A stretch of DNA of 9,015 nt from Bacteriovoracaceae bacterium (GTDB taxonomy: Bacteria > Bdellovibrionota > UBA1018): positions 1-9,015 of the forward strand of contig JAHFAB010000055.1 in NCBI GenBank assembly GCA_023250795.1. Direction: 5' to 3'. This document shows, in pieces, positions 1-6,441 of the stretch. Numbering within the stretch: position 1 is the first letter of the stretch; each line of letters starts with the position of its first letter. A program made the translations under genes and the position numbers. Under the pieces are notes generated by a model that saw only the letters and a program-made list of their open reading frames with translations, ran no database searches and had not been told where the DNA came from.

Positions 1-617
1 GTTTTTTCAGAAAGTCTGCCACTTGCCAACTGAGCAATCGAAAATGAGTGCGGATCAATCGAATAGTAAATCAAAATGAGTGCGGCGAAAAAAAATGTGT
101 TCCCAATTGAACTCATTACGATGGTACGAAAAGCTGCGTCTTCTTTTTTTGCCCCCCCCCAAATCCCAACAAGAAAATAAACCGGCAAGGAACTCAAAAG
201 CCAAAAAAACACCATTAAAAAAATATCTTGAGAACAAAGAACACCCAGCAAAGAAGACTGTAGAACCAATAAAAGAGCATGAAAACCGCGCGCCCCTCGG
301 TCTCTTTTCCACTCCACAGAAATTAATATCGGAAAAAGCACCGCTATTAGTAAAACCAATAAAATGTTAAATCCATCTACACCTATTTCATAGTTAATCG
401 CATAAGAACTAATCCAAGGATGGGTTTCTTTAGCCTGAATTTCTGTGTTTCCTCTTTGGAAAAAACAAACAAGAACCACACCACAAACAGACGAGAGGAG
501 ACTGCTTAAAAACGCGAACCATCTCGCCAATGAAGGCGTGCGCCCTTTTTCAAACCACTGAATCAACGCGCCGAAAACCGGCAATAAAATCATCAAAGAC
601 AAAATATTATTTGGCAT
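1..617 (-). CDS. nuoM: NADH-quinone oxidoreductase subunit M, N-terminal part
   Basis: This is the N-terminal 205 codons of NuoM, an antiporter-like membrane subunit of complex I; the rest lies beyond the left edge. Recognisable blocks are IGVDGFNILLVLL at about residues 78-90, LLGVLCSQDIFLM at about 123-135, and LPVYFLVGIWGG at about 144-155. These match the NuoM consensus (LGVDG..LLVLL, P.YFLIGIWG). The ATG at 617 lies 12 bp after the nuoL stop and is preceded by TGGAG at 7-nt spacing. At the site where NuoM normally reads FFWE (E. coli Glu144, TM5, needed for pumping), this protein reads FFWLL, so the Glu is replaced by Leu140. The gene contains runs of nine G, seven A and eight T on its coding strand, and the frame stays open across them. 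The TM7 lysine and downstream channel residues are outside the window. Family assignment is confident; function as a pump is doubtful. Confidence 0.9.
   Translation of the reverse strand, partial: MPNNILSLMILLPVFGALIQWFEKGRTPSLARWFAFLSSLLSSVCGVVLVCFFQRGNTEIQAKETHPWISSYAINYEIGVDGFNILLVLLIAVLFPILISVEWKRDRGARGFHALLLVLQSSLLGVLCSQDIFLMVFFWLLSSLPVYFLVGIWGGAKKEDAAFRTIVMSSIGNTFFFAALILIYYSIDPHSFSIAQLASGRLSEK
152..160 (-). repeat. G9 homopolymer tract inside nuoM, beside an A7 run
   Basis: Nine consecutive C on the plus strand (G on the coding strand) span the Trp-Gly-Gly codons of the conserved IWGG block of nuoM. After one C on the coding strand they are followed by seven A (plus-strand T at 144-150). 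A run of eight T on the coding strand follows at 88-95. A one-base slip would truncate NuoM after about 155 residues. The sequence as given is in frame. Confidence 0.6.
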
Positions 618-624
618 ATTAAAA

Positions 625-629
625 CTCCA
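625..629 (-). promoter_or_regulatory. Shine-Dalgarno site of nuoM
   Basis: TGGAG on the minus strand, directly after the nuoL TAA and 7 nt before the nuoM ATG at 617. It fixes the nuoM start even though nuoM does not overlap nuoL as most neighbours do. Confidence 0.7.
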
Positions 630-2468
630 TTACCCAAATCTTAAAAAATAAACCAGCAATACCATCCCTGAACCCAACGCAAAAAAAACGTGCCACTGTA
701 ATCCCCCATTTTGAATTAACTGTAGTGCCTTTGCAGAAATTACAAAGACAGATTTTATTGTAGAGTTAACCAAACCTGAAAATCGTTCTTGAACAAAACA
801 AACCCCAACAACAACCACTCGACTGCACTTGTACACAAATCGAGGGGCCCAACCCAAAAACATCCCCGTAATCATTCTTTTTTCAATTATATTTTCGAAT
901 AATAATAAAATCTTTAATGATTTTGAAAACACAACATCAACCCGGTACGCCGCCCTCAAAAAACTAAAAACGATTGCCCCTCTCTGTTCAATCCGACCCA
1001 AAAAATCCTTTTTTTCAGCCACCCTCCAAAACACGAAAATAAAGGATAACAATATTATACTAAAATGAGTCCACAATTTTGCGCCAACTTTATATTTCTC
1101 CAAATCAACCAACAAATCGAAACCCAAACGAACCAGTAGATCATTTTCTTCAAAGCCAGAAAAAGATGCAGACCAAAAAAAGCCAAAGGACAAAACCAAA
1201 AGAAAATAAGGAGTAAGCACTAAAACCCAGGGAGCGCTTACTGTTTTCCGTTTTTCCAAACAATCTACAATGATTTTCCACATCAAGACAGATTGAAGGA
1301 AAAAGAGGCCAGAGATTCCCACAAACCGTGATATCAAATGAATGATTCCATATGAAGAAAGAAACCCAACAAATCCAACTCCTGACAATCCACAAATAAC
1401 AAGACCAACCTTAGAAAACCAAAACTTTTTACGCGTGCTCTGATTTGCACATCCTTTTTGGTCAAATGAAAGGCCAAAAAGCACAAAAGCTACACTTGTA
1501 ATTCCACCGGATAACAACAAACTGACTCCAGATGTTCGGTCAATTAAACATAGCGCTGCTACTGCCATTGAAAAAAATCCGCTCAACCAAAATCCTTGTG
1601 CATACTTCCAGTTTTTTTGTGTAATACCACTTAATATCGATAAAAGAGCTGAAAAAACAGAATACCACCCTATCCAGACCAAAAATCCCGTCGCACGAAG
1701 CTCTGGTTCCAATCTATATAAAAACGAATAACCCGCCCATCCTAAGTAAACTTGGACTAGAACAGACTCTAAAAAACACTCCGATTTGGACCCCTCTAAA
1801 AACCACTTATAAAACGGAAAAAAATTAAGCGAGGCGACTAAACCCACAAACAAAATAGCAACACCTACGGTGCTTACTGCATTACTGGCGAGAACGCACA
1901 TTCCAAGAAACAAGAAAAATAGTCCGCACATCTTTTCTTTAAGAAACAATCCAAGCCTATTCGCTTCACTTTCTTTATGCCACACGGCACTCATTGAAAT
2001 AACACCGCCAGTGATAATCAGCCCCACACCCAACAGACCAAACCAAGGAGTAAGCGCCATCCAAGCAAGGGCAACACCCAAACTTGATATAATGACACTT
2101 GCATTAAATCTTTCTCCACCCTCCTTTTGCGAAATAATTTTCCTTTGTAAAACCATAACAAAGGAGATAAAAAAAACAACAAAAGCTAAAAGAACCCCCA
2201 CTTTATCTTGCAAAAAACCAAGCCTTACCGCTGGAATTTCATTTTTATTCCATATCCAACTCCAGGCTTTTTGATGAGCTGGGTACAACCCCCATTGAAA
2301 CCGTTTATAATAAAACAATGAAACTGTCGCTTCACCAAATAGAAAAGCTGCTGCAAGCCAATCTCCTTGTCTTATAATTTTTTTCCCGAAAAAAAACAAC
2401 ACCACACCAACAGCAGGGCTCAATAAAAAAATAATCCCAAAGCTGTTTAAAAAAATCTCCTCTTTCAT
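630..2468 (-). CDS. nuoL: NADH-quinone oxidoreductase subunit L, divergent
   Basis: This 612-residue polytopic membrane protein is as long as E. coli NuoL (about 613). It is placed between nuoK and nuoM and keeps the NuoL-specific C-terminal part: an amphipathic stretch at about 500-585 matching the lateral helix HL, then a last TM helix at about 593-610. The core antiporter motifs are badly eroded. By eye alignment with E. coli, the TM5 Glu144 position is Gly149 and the TM7 Lys229 position (normally GKSAQ.PL) is Ser213 (VASLNFFPF). The His254 position is Gln239. The HLMTHAFFK motif becomes SLLLSGGIT, so His334, His338 and Lys342 are Ser316, Ser320 and Thr324. The Lys399 motif SKDEIL reads SSYGII. 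The ATG at 2468 overlaps the nuoK stop (ATGA), with AAAGGAG 5 nt upstream. Identity as NuoL rests on length, position, topology and the C-terminal helix; proton translocation by the usual residues appears impossible. Confidence 0.88.
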   Translation of the reverse strand: MKEEIFLNSFGIIFLLSPAVGVVLFFFGKKIIRQGDWLAAAFLFGEATVSLFYYKRFQWGLYPAHQKAWSWIWNKNEIPAVRLGFLQDKVGVLLAFVVFFISFVMVLQRKIISQKEGGERFNASVIISSLGVALAWMALTPWFGLLGVGLIITGGVISMSAVWHKESEANRLGLFLKEKMCGLFFLFLGMCVLASNAVSTVGVAILFVGLVASLNFFPFYKWFLEGSKSECFLESVLVQVYLGWAGYSFLYRLEPELRATGFLVWIGWYSVFSALLSILSGITQKNWKYAQGFWLSGFFSMAVAALCLIDRTSGVSLLLSGGITSVAFVLFGLSFDQKGCANQSTRKKFWFSKVGLVICGLSGVGFVGFLSSYGIIHLISRFVGISGLFFLQSVLMWKIIVDCLEKRKTVSAPWVLVLTPYFLLVLSFGFFWSASFSGFEENDLLVRLGFDLLVDLEKYKVGAKLWTHFSIILLSFIFVFWRVAEKKDFLGRIEQRGAIVFSFLRAAYRVDVVFSKSLKILLLFENIIEKRMITGMFLGWAPRFVYKCSRVVVVGVCFVQERFSGLVNSTIKSVFVISAKALQLIQNGGLQWHVFFALGSGMVLLVYFLRFG

Positions 2469-2767
2469 TCGGGCTCCTTTTCTATAAAAGAGCTTAATGC
2501 GTCTACGTGCGTCTGGCCTTTCAAAGAAAAAAATCTTACTACCAAAGCATAGATAACTACCAATTGTGGTGCCACACTAAGAGAGATGAATAGTCCCAGC
2601 AAAAAGCCTTGCATAGGCGAATTAGCAATAATCCCAGCAAATACAATCATCAACCCCGCACCAAACAGAAATATCTGGAGTCCAAGTATTAGCCCCAAAA
2701 ATGTTTTTCGATATATCAATGCCACCAGACCAAGACCACCCAATATTCCAGAAAAAATAATAATCAC
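2465..2767 (-). CDS. nuoK: NADH-quinone oxidoreductase subunit K, channel glutamates lost
   Basis: This 100-residue, three-helix membrane protein has exactly the usual length of NuoK (MrpC/ND4L family), which forms part of the E-channel between NuoJ and the antiporter subunits. TM1 is at about residues 2-19, TM2 at 23-47 and TM3 at 53-79, ending with an E. coli-like tail (THVDAL for NIDSV). E. coli GLEIMIN in TM2, carrying Glu36, reads GLQIFLF here, so the Glu is Gln31. The TM3 motif AAAEA with Glu72 reads SVAPQL, so the Glu is Pro67 or Gln68. Both glutamates are essential in E. coli NuoK. The start is GTG at 2767, overlapping the nuoJ stop as GTGA, with AGGAG 8 nt upstream. Codons read through without interruption, so the gene seems maintained despite losing its signature residues. 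Confidence 0.9.
   Translation of the reverse strand: MIIIFSGILGGLGLVALIYRKTFLGLILGLQIFLFGAGLMIVFAGIIANSPMQGFLLGLFISLSVAPQLVVIYALVVRFFSLKGQTHVDALSSFIEKEPE
2474..2480 (-). promoter_or_regulatory. Strong Shine-Dalgarno site of nuoL
   Basis: AAAGGAG on the minus strand, 5 nt before the nuoL ATG at 2468 and inside the end of nuoK. It supports active translation of the divergent nuoL gene. Confidence 0.75.
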
Positions 2768-3264
2768 TTATCCTGCTCCTCACGACCAACTCCCCCTGAC
2801 CCAATTAGAGCCACAAACATCGTGACAACTAAAATTTCAAAAGCTAAAAAATATTCTTTTAATATCAATTCCCCACAAGAAACAAGCCCCGGCGCTTCTC
2901 GCAGTATAAGATTAGAAACTGAAACATTTAATTCTAATTTTTTACCGCACAAACCCACTAAAACTACAAAAGCAACCCCTATCCCCATCGAATAGACAAA
3001 TGCCACCCCCTTTTGAGTCCTTGTACGAAAATCCACCCTACAATACTCCCCAAACATGATCGCATAAACGGTCATCGAAACCGCCGCCAATGTTGATACT
3101 ACGCACTGAACTATAGCAACAAGCTCTGCTCCGATAGATAAGTAAACCCCCCCCATCGCCAACCCAGCGAGCCAAAATGCCAAGACAGCCCTTCTAAAAT
3201 CATCGGTAAAAACAGCAACAACGGCTGAAGAAAGTGTTACCAGTAAAAGACACCATAAAATCAT
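2764..3264 (-). CDS. nuoJ: NADH-quinone oxidoreductase subunit J
   Basis: NuoJ (ND6 family) is a five-helix membrane subunit of complex I; its TM3 pi-bulge links the quinone site to proton movement. The 166-residue reading from ATG 3264 is preferred over an in-frame start at 3309, because this ATG overlaps the nuoI stop as ATGA, has AGAGG 10 nt upstream, and begins directly with TM1 (MILWCLLLV). The helix 2-3 block YLSIGAELVA at about 41-50 matches NuoJ LGAYFAG. The C-terminal block with YFLAFE at about 138-143 and GREE at about 160-163 matches E. coli NuoJ (YVLAVE, GREE). The TM3 motif, normally IVYAGAIMVLF, reads VVSTLAAVSMT: the invariant Tyr59 is Ser57 and the pi-bulge Gly61 is Leu59. The tail ends within the nuoK start. 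Family call is confident; coupling function is doubtful. Confidence 0.9.
   Translation of the reverse strand: MILWCLLLVTLSSAVVAVFTDDFRRAVLAFWLAGLAMGGVYLSIGAELVAIVQCVVSTLAAVSMTVYAIMFGEYCRVDFRTRTQKGVAFVYSMGIGVAFVVLVGLCGKKLELNVSVSNLILREAPGLVSCGELILKEYFLAFEILVVTMFVALIGSGGVGREEQDK
2776..2780 (-). promoter_or_regulatory. Shine-Dalgarno site supporting the GTG start of nuoK
   Basis: AGGAG on the minus strand, 8 nt before the GTG at 2767 and inside the last codons of nuoJ. It supports a GTG start overlapping the nuoJ stop, a coupled junction. Confidence 0.7.
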
Positions 3265-3800
3265 AAACCCAACGCCTCTTCTTCTCGGAGCTTTCTGAGT
3301 GCCAACCACTTTTCTTTTTGCTCAGGAGAAACCGGTCCACGGCCAAATCTCTCCAATAAATCTTGTGTTTTAAAGCCAGTAAATTCAAATTTTTTCGTAT
3401 GGAAAAGAGAATCGGGCTGACAGACCTCGACGCAAAGTCCACAAAAAATACACTTTGAATGGTCAACGTCAAACACAGAAACCCAAAGCTTAGCTGGATC
3501 AAAGTCTGAATCTGTTTCAATTTTTATGCAATTTACAGGACATATTTTTTCGCACTCTTTACATCCAGTGCATTTGTCGATTTCATTATAAATAAGGCCT
3601 TTTGTTCTTGGTGGTAAGTCTGCCGCCGTTCTCGAAGAAACAGGATCTGGATACTGCTCCGTTACTTCTTTTTTTAATTCGCTAGCTCCCTCCTTAAGCA
3701 AATAGGGAAGCGCTGAAAAAAACGAGCCTAGAACTGAATTACATCCTTTGAAAATAGTCCTACAATAATCATGAAACGACTGAAAAACAGATTGTCTCAT
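3261..3800 (-). CDS. nuoI: NADH-quinone oxidoreductase subunit I (2x[4Fe-4S] ferredoxin-like)
   Basis: NuoI passes electrons along the peripheral arm of complex I through clusters N6a and N6b towards N2 in NuoB. The 179-residue protein has an amphipathic N-terminus that lies on the membrane arm. It then has two ferredoxin motifs: Cys77, Cys80, Cys83 and Cys87 followed by Pro, and Cys117, Cys120, Cys123 and Cys127; Cys91 adds an extra cysteine. After the second motif the usual Pro is displaced by one (CQP instead of CP). The start at ATG 3800 is chosen over one at 3875, which would overlap nuoH by 79 bp. ATG 3800 forms an ATGA overlap with the nuoH stop and has TTGGAG 9 nt upstream. The length fits the family (about 160-180). 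All eight cluster ligands are present, so electron transfer should be intact. Confidence 0.96.
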   Translation of the reverse strand: MRQSVFQSFHDYCRTIFKGCNSVLGSFFSALPYLLKEGASELKKEVTEQYPDPVSSRTAADLPPRTKGLIYNEIDKCTGCKECEKICPVNCIKIETDSDFDPAKLWVSVFDVDHSKCIFCGLCVEVCQPDSLFHTKKFEFTGFKTQDLLERFGRGPVSPEQKEKWLALRKLREEEALGL

Positions 3801-4852
3801 CTGATGTAACTCCAACCACTCCAAAGAACTGTTCCTATTAATGAAACCAATGATAACGGGCTTAAAATCTTCCATGATAGATCTGTAGCTTGATCTACTC
3901 TTATCTTAGGGTTTACCCTTACAATGCCTGTAACAACAAACATTAAAAATAATGTTTTTGCTAATAAAACACCCAACTCGATAAAAAGTATTAACAGATA
4001 TTCCTGCGAATTTTTGAGTCCATCATATAAACTCGCAGGCATATTCCATGCCCCCAAATATAAAACAACTGCAATTACAGACCATAAGAAGAGCCCATAA
4101 AACCTCCCAAGTCTAAATATAAAAAACTTTTTTCCCGACAGTTTCGAAGAAACCGAAAACCCCCCCTCCTCAGGAGACAAGCTCCACATCACTAGTCCGC
4201 CAACGATAAAAACACAAAATGAAATAAATAAAAAAGGGCTTGTAAATGCTGCCCAACTTTGAGGGAAAACCCCTTGTGATTCTGAAATAACACTCCACCT
4301 AAAACTACCGGCATATAAACATGCCGCTTGTAGTGCAACAAGAGCGGGAAAAGCCCCAGACAAAACATGAACCGCTACTCTCAATCCTCCAAAACTACTC
4401 TGAACCTCTCCCTGACTCAGACTAAACAATAAAGTGCAAAAAGCTAGAACAAACGCAGCACAAAAGGGGAGGAGAGCGCTCATATCTGTATTTATCAATA
4501 ACGTCAAAGACCCTAACGGTAAAAAAACGACTCCCGTAAAAAGGAGCATAATGTAAATATGAAACCAAATATTTTCTTTTTCAAAGCCGCTCGAAAAGAA
4601 AGCTGGATCTTTTTGAAATAGTTTTACTAAATCTGCAAAAACTTGCAAAACCCCTCTAAATCCAGCTCGATTTGGACCTACCCGTGCTTGCAAATCAGCC
4701 GTTAACTTTCTATCAAAATAAGCAAATAAATATGCAAAAGGAAATAGTACTAACAAGTAAACAAACAAAATAACTATAACAACTAGGACCCCCCTTGGCG
4801 GACTAAAAGAAATTCTAAGTGTTTTCTCCCAAACATCTAACAATTCATTCAT
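3797..4852 (-). CDS. nuoH: NADH-quinone oxidoreductase subunit H, acidic loop eroded
   Basis: NuoH (ND1 family) is the eight-helix membrane subunit that forms the quinone cavity with NuoB and NuoD and starts the E-channel. The 351 residues exceed E. coli NuoH (about 325). The signature loop is well kept: DRK at 47-49, then RVGPNRAG at 57-64, and conserved LQ..AD..KLFQKD at 69-82. The C-terminal WKI..PL..V block at about 327-336 is also kept. Several functional acids are not: the TM5 motif LSYE (Glu157 in E. coli) reads LSGA with Ala167. The acidic quinone-chamber loop PEAEQELADGYHIEY is about three residues shorter and keeps only PEE at 227-229. The GEY motif (Glu241) reads GRF with Arg250. 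The ATG at 4852 overlaps the nuoD stop (ATGA), with GGAG 8 nt upstream. Identity is firm; quinone coupling must differ from the standard enzyme. Confidence 0.95.
   Translation of the reverse strand: MNELLDVWEKTLRISFSPPRGVLVVIVILFVYLLVLFPFAYLFAYFDRKLTADLQARVGPNRAGFRGVLQVFADLVKLFQKDPAFFSSGFEKENIWFHIYIMLLFTGVVFLPLGSLTLLINTDMSALLPFCAAFVLAFCTLLFSLSQGEVQSSFGGLRVAVHVLSGAFPALVALQAACLYAGSFRWSVISESQGVFPQSWAAFTSPFLFISFCVFIVGGLVMWSLSPEEGGFSVSSKLSGKKFFIFRLGRFYGLFLWSVIAVVLYLGAWNMPASLYDGLKNSQEYLLILFIELGVLLAKTLFLMFVVTGIVRVNPKIRVDQATDLSWKILSPLSLVSLIGTVLWSGWSYIR
3810..3815 (-). promoter_or_regulatory. Shine-Dalgarno site that decides the nuoI start
   Basis: TTGGAG on the minus strand, 9 nt before ATG 3800 and inside the 3' end of nuoH. 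Together with the ATGA overlap it argues for the 179-residue NuoI rather than the longer reading from 3875. Confidence 0.65.
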
Positions 4853-6000
4853 TGATCGATCTCCGAAACAGAAATATTTAGGCTTGCCAAAACCACTAAA
4901 AGGTCTTCTATTTTGATCCCCTCAATAACTTTAGAAATAACCGCTGCGCTTGCTACAGATGGGGGCCAAAACTGAACACTATTGGGTTGTGCTCTTCCGT
5001 CTGAAACCACATGGCACTCTAATACTCCCCGTGAACTTTCTACTCTCGCGTTTGCCTCTCCGCTCGGAACGTTCAGCGATTGCACACTCTCATTTACGTT
5101 AAACCTTCCAACAGGAATTTGCTCTGTGGCTTGTTTTAAAATTTCTATACTCTGCTCTATTTCAAAAACCCGCAGTAAAAATCGATGATACACATCTCCA
5201 CAACTCGGATCACCTTGTCCAAAAATTCCTGTTGGAACTTTGAAATCTATTTTCTCATAGCCACAGTAGGGTTGTTCCTTTCTAACATCATAAGAAACTC
5301 CGGATGCCCTGGCGTTGGGTCCAGTTACTCCATAATTTATAATTATTTCTTTACTCAGTTTTCCTACTTTTTTTGATCTCTTTATAAATGCGGCATTAAA
5401 AGTATAGATGTCATTATATTCTTTTATCCTTTTTTGAATAAGCTCACACACTTCTAGTACACGCTCAATAAACCCATCCGTTATATCCTTCCTCACTCCA
5501 CCATAACAGAGAAATCCCAATGAAAATCTAGATCCAGTCAACAATTCAAAGAGGTCTAAAATTTTTTCTCTATCTCGCAAAACGTATTGCGCCATAATTT
5601 CAGAATCAACTGTCCTTGCAACAGACACAAAAAAAGAAAGATGATTTGATATTCTTGCCAACTCAGACAAAACCACCCGAATTCTCTGTGCTCTTAATGG
5701 AACCTCGGTTTTTCCAATCTTCTCAACAGCCAAACAAAGAACAAGCTCGCCAAAAACAGCATTTTCTGGATCTAATCTTCCTGCATAAGAAAGAGTCGAA
5801 ACCCATGGATGGAGCCGAATTGCTTTTTCTAGTTTTCGGTAAAGGTACCCGGTCTCGACAGTTCCATGAACAATGACTTCTCCATCGATAAAAAGCTCTA
5901 GCTTAATGGGACCCTGAGTAATTCCGTGGGAAAAACCCTGTGGAAAACCAAGAAATGGTCCAATGGTCCATTTTGTAAGATCAGATCTCATTTGATTCAC
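4849..6000 (-). CDS. nuoD: NADH-quinone oxidoreductase subunit D (49 kDa)
   Basis: NuoD is the 49-kDa subunit that holds the quinone headgroup next to cluster N2. It is 383 residues long from GTG 6000, or 380 from ATG 5991; both lie inside the end of nuoB, and neither has a strong ribosome site. Family blocks include GYLYRKLEK at 51-59, AVEKIGKTEVPLRAQRIRV at 91-109, REKILDLFE..TG at about 144-156, WGVTGP-like YGVTGP at 223-228, RASGV at 231-235 and the C-terminal LASLNI. The quinone loop normally reading GPQHPSTHG reads GFSHGITQG: the ligand His is kept (His25), but its Pro and the second His are gone. Tyr72 in the YTDRLDY-equivalent SYAGRLDP is also kept. There is no CxxC nickel motif, so this is not a hydrogenase. 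A separate nuoC, normally just upstream or fused to nuoD, is absent. Confidence 0.95.
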   Translation of the reverse strand: MNQMRSDLTKWTIGPFLGFPQGFSHGITQGPIKLELFIDGEVIVHGTVETGYLYRKLEKAIRLHPWVSTLSYAGRLDPENAVFGELVLCLAVEKIGKTEVPLRAQRIRVVLSELARISNHLSFFVSVARTVDSEIMAQYVLRDREKILDLFELLTGSRFSLGFLCYGGVRKDITDGFIERVLEVCELIQKRIKEYNDIYTFNAAFIKRSKKVGKLSKEIIINYGVTGPNARASGVSYDVRKEQPYCGYEKIDFKVPTGIFGQGDPSCGDVYHRFLLRVFEIEQSIEILKQATEQIPVGRFNVNESVQSLNVPSGEANARVESSRGVLECHVVSDGRAQPNSVQFWPPSVASAAVISKVIEGIKIEDLLVVLASLNISVSEIDQ

Positions 6001-6436
6001 TTATTTTTTCTTGCAACTTAATAATTCCATGCATAATTGCCTCGGGTCTGGGGGGACACCCCACCACAAAAATATCCACTGGGATCAGGTTCTGGACTCC
6101 TGGGATCACCGCGTCACTATACGGGGGACAATAGGCCCCACCTGTACTTGCACACGATCCTATTGCCATAACATATTTGGGGTTTAGCATTACTTCGTAT
6201 ACTTCTTTTAAATATGGCGCTGATTTCTGTGTAATGGCCCCGCTCACAATAAGAAGATCCGCTTGTCTTGGATCCTGTTTTTGAATACAACCAAATCTCT
6301 CCAAATCATACCGACACCCAACCGTATCTAAAAGTTCATCTGGACAGCATCCAGTGCTAAAATTGAAATACCAGAGAGAATTTTTTCTCGCCCACTTCAG
6401 TACTTTTTCGACTGCCCGAAACCGTGCTTCACGCAT
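5981..6436 (-). CDS. nuoB: NADH-quinone oxidoreductase subunit B (cluster N2)
   Basis: NuoB binds the terminal cluster N2, which reduces quinone at the NuoB/NuoD/NuoH interface. The protein has 151 residues from ATG 6436, or 152 from the adjacent TTG at 6439; numbering here uses the longer form. The N-terminal WARKNSLW at 16-23 is canonical. All four N2 ligands are seen: the tandem Cys31-Cys32, Cys96 in GSCAS and Cys128 in GCPP. RYDLERFG at 43-50 and DPRQADLLIV at 56-65 are near-consensus. Three additional cysteines (42, 51, 104) are unusual. AAAGGAA lies 9 nt before ATG and 6 nt before TTG. The gene begins just after the nuoA stop and its end overlaps nuoD. It is the best preserved Nuo subunit here. 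Confidence 0.97.
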   Translation of the reverse strand: MREARFRAVEKVLKWARKNSLWYFNFSTGCCPDELLDTVGCRYDLERFGCIQKQDPRQADLLIVSGAITQKSAPYLKEVYEVMLNPKYVMAIGSCASTGGAYCPPYSDAVIPGVQNLIPVDIFVVGCPPRPEAIMHGIIKLQEKISESNEI

Positions 6437-6441
6437 CAAAG

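Noticed and set aside
41..85. Direct repeat of 13 bp (AAAATGAGTGCGG) at 41-53 and 73-85
   Set aside because: The two copies are read in different frames inside nuoM, there is no third copy, and no array or mobile element is near. Probably chance.
80..370. 96-codon plus-strand frame opposite nuoM, Lys-rich
   Set aside because: It is a mirror of the nuoM coding strand, and its composition simply reflects the A-rich complement.
1870..2274. 134-codon open frame on the plus strand opposite nuoL
   Set aside because: It is antisense to an intact, recognisable nuoL, is low in complexity (Thr/Asn/Lys/Pro-rich), and has no ribosome site or family resemblance.
4849..6439. Possible group 4 [NiFe] hydrogenase instead of complex I
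   Set aside because: The large-subunit homologue lacks N- and C-terminal CxxC nickel ligands, and the quinone His/Tyr of NuoD are present. The membrane genes follow Nuo order.
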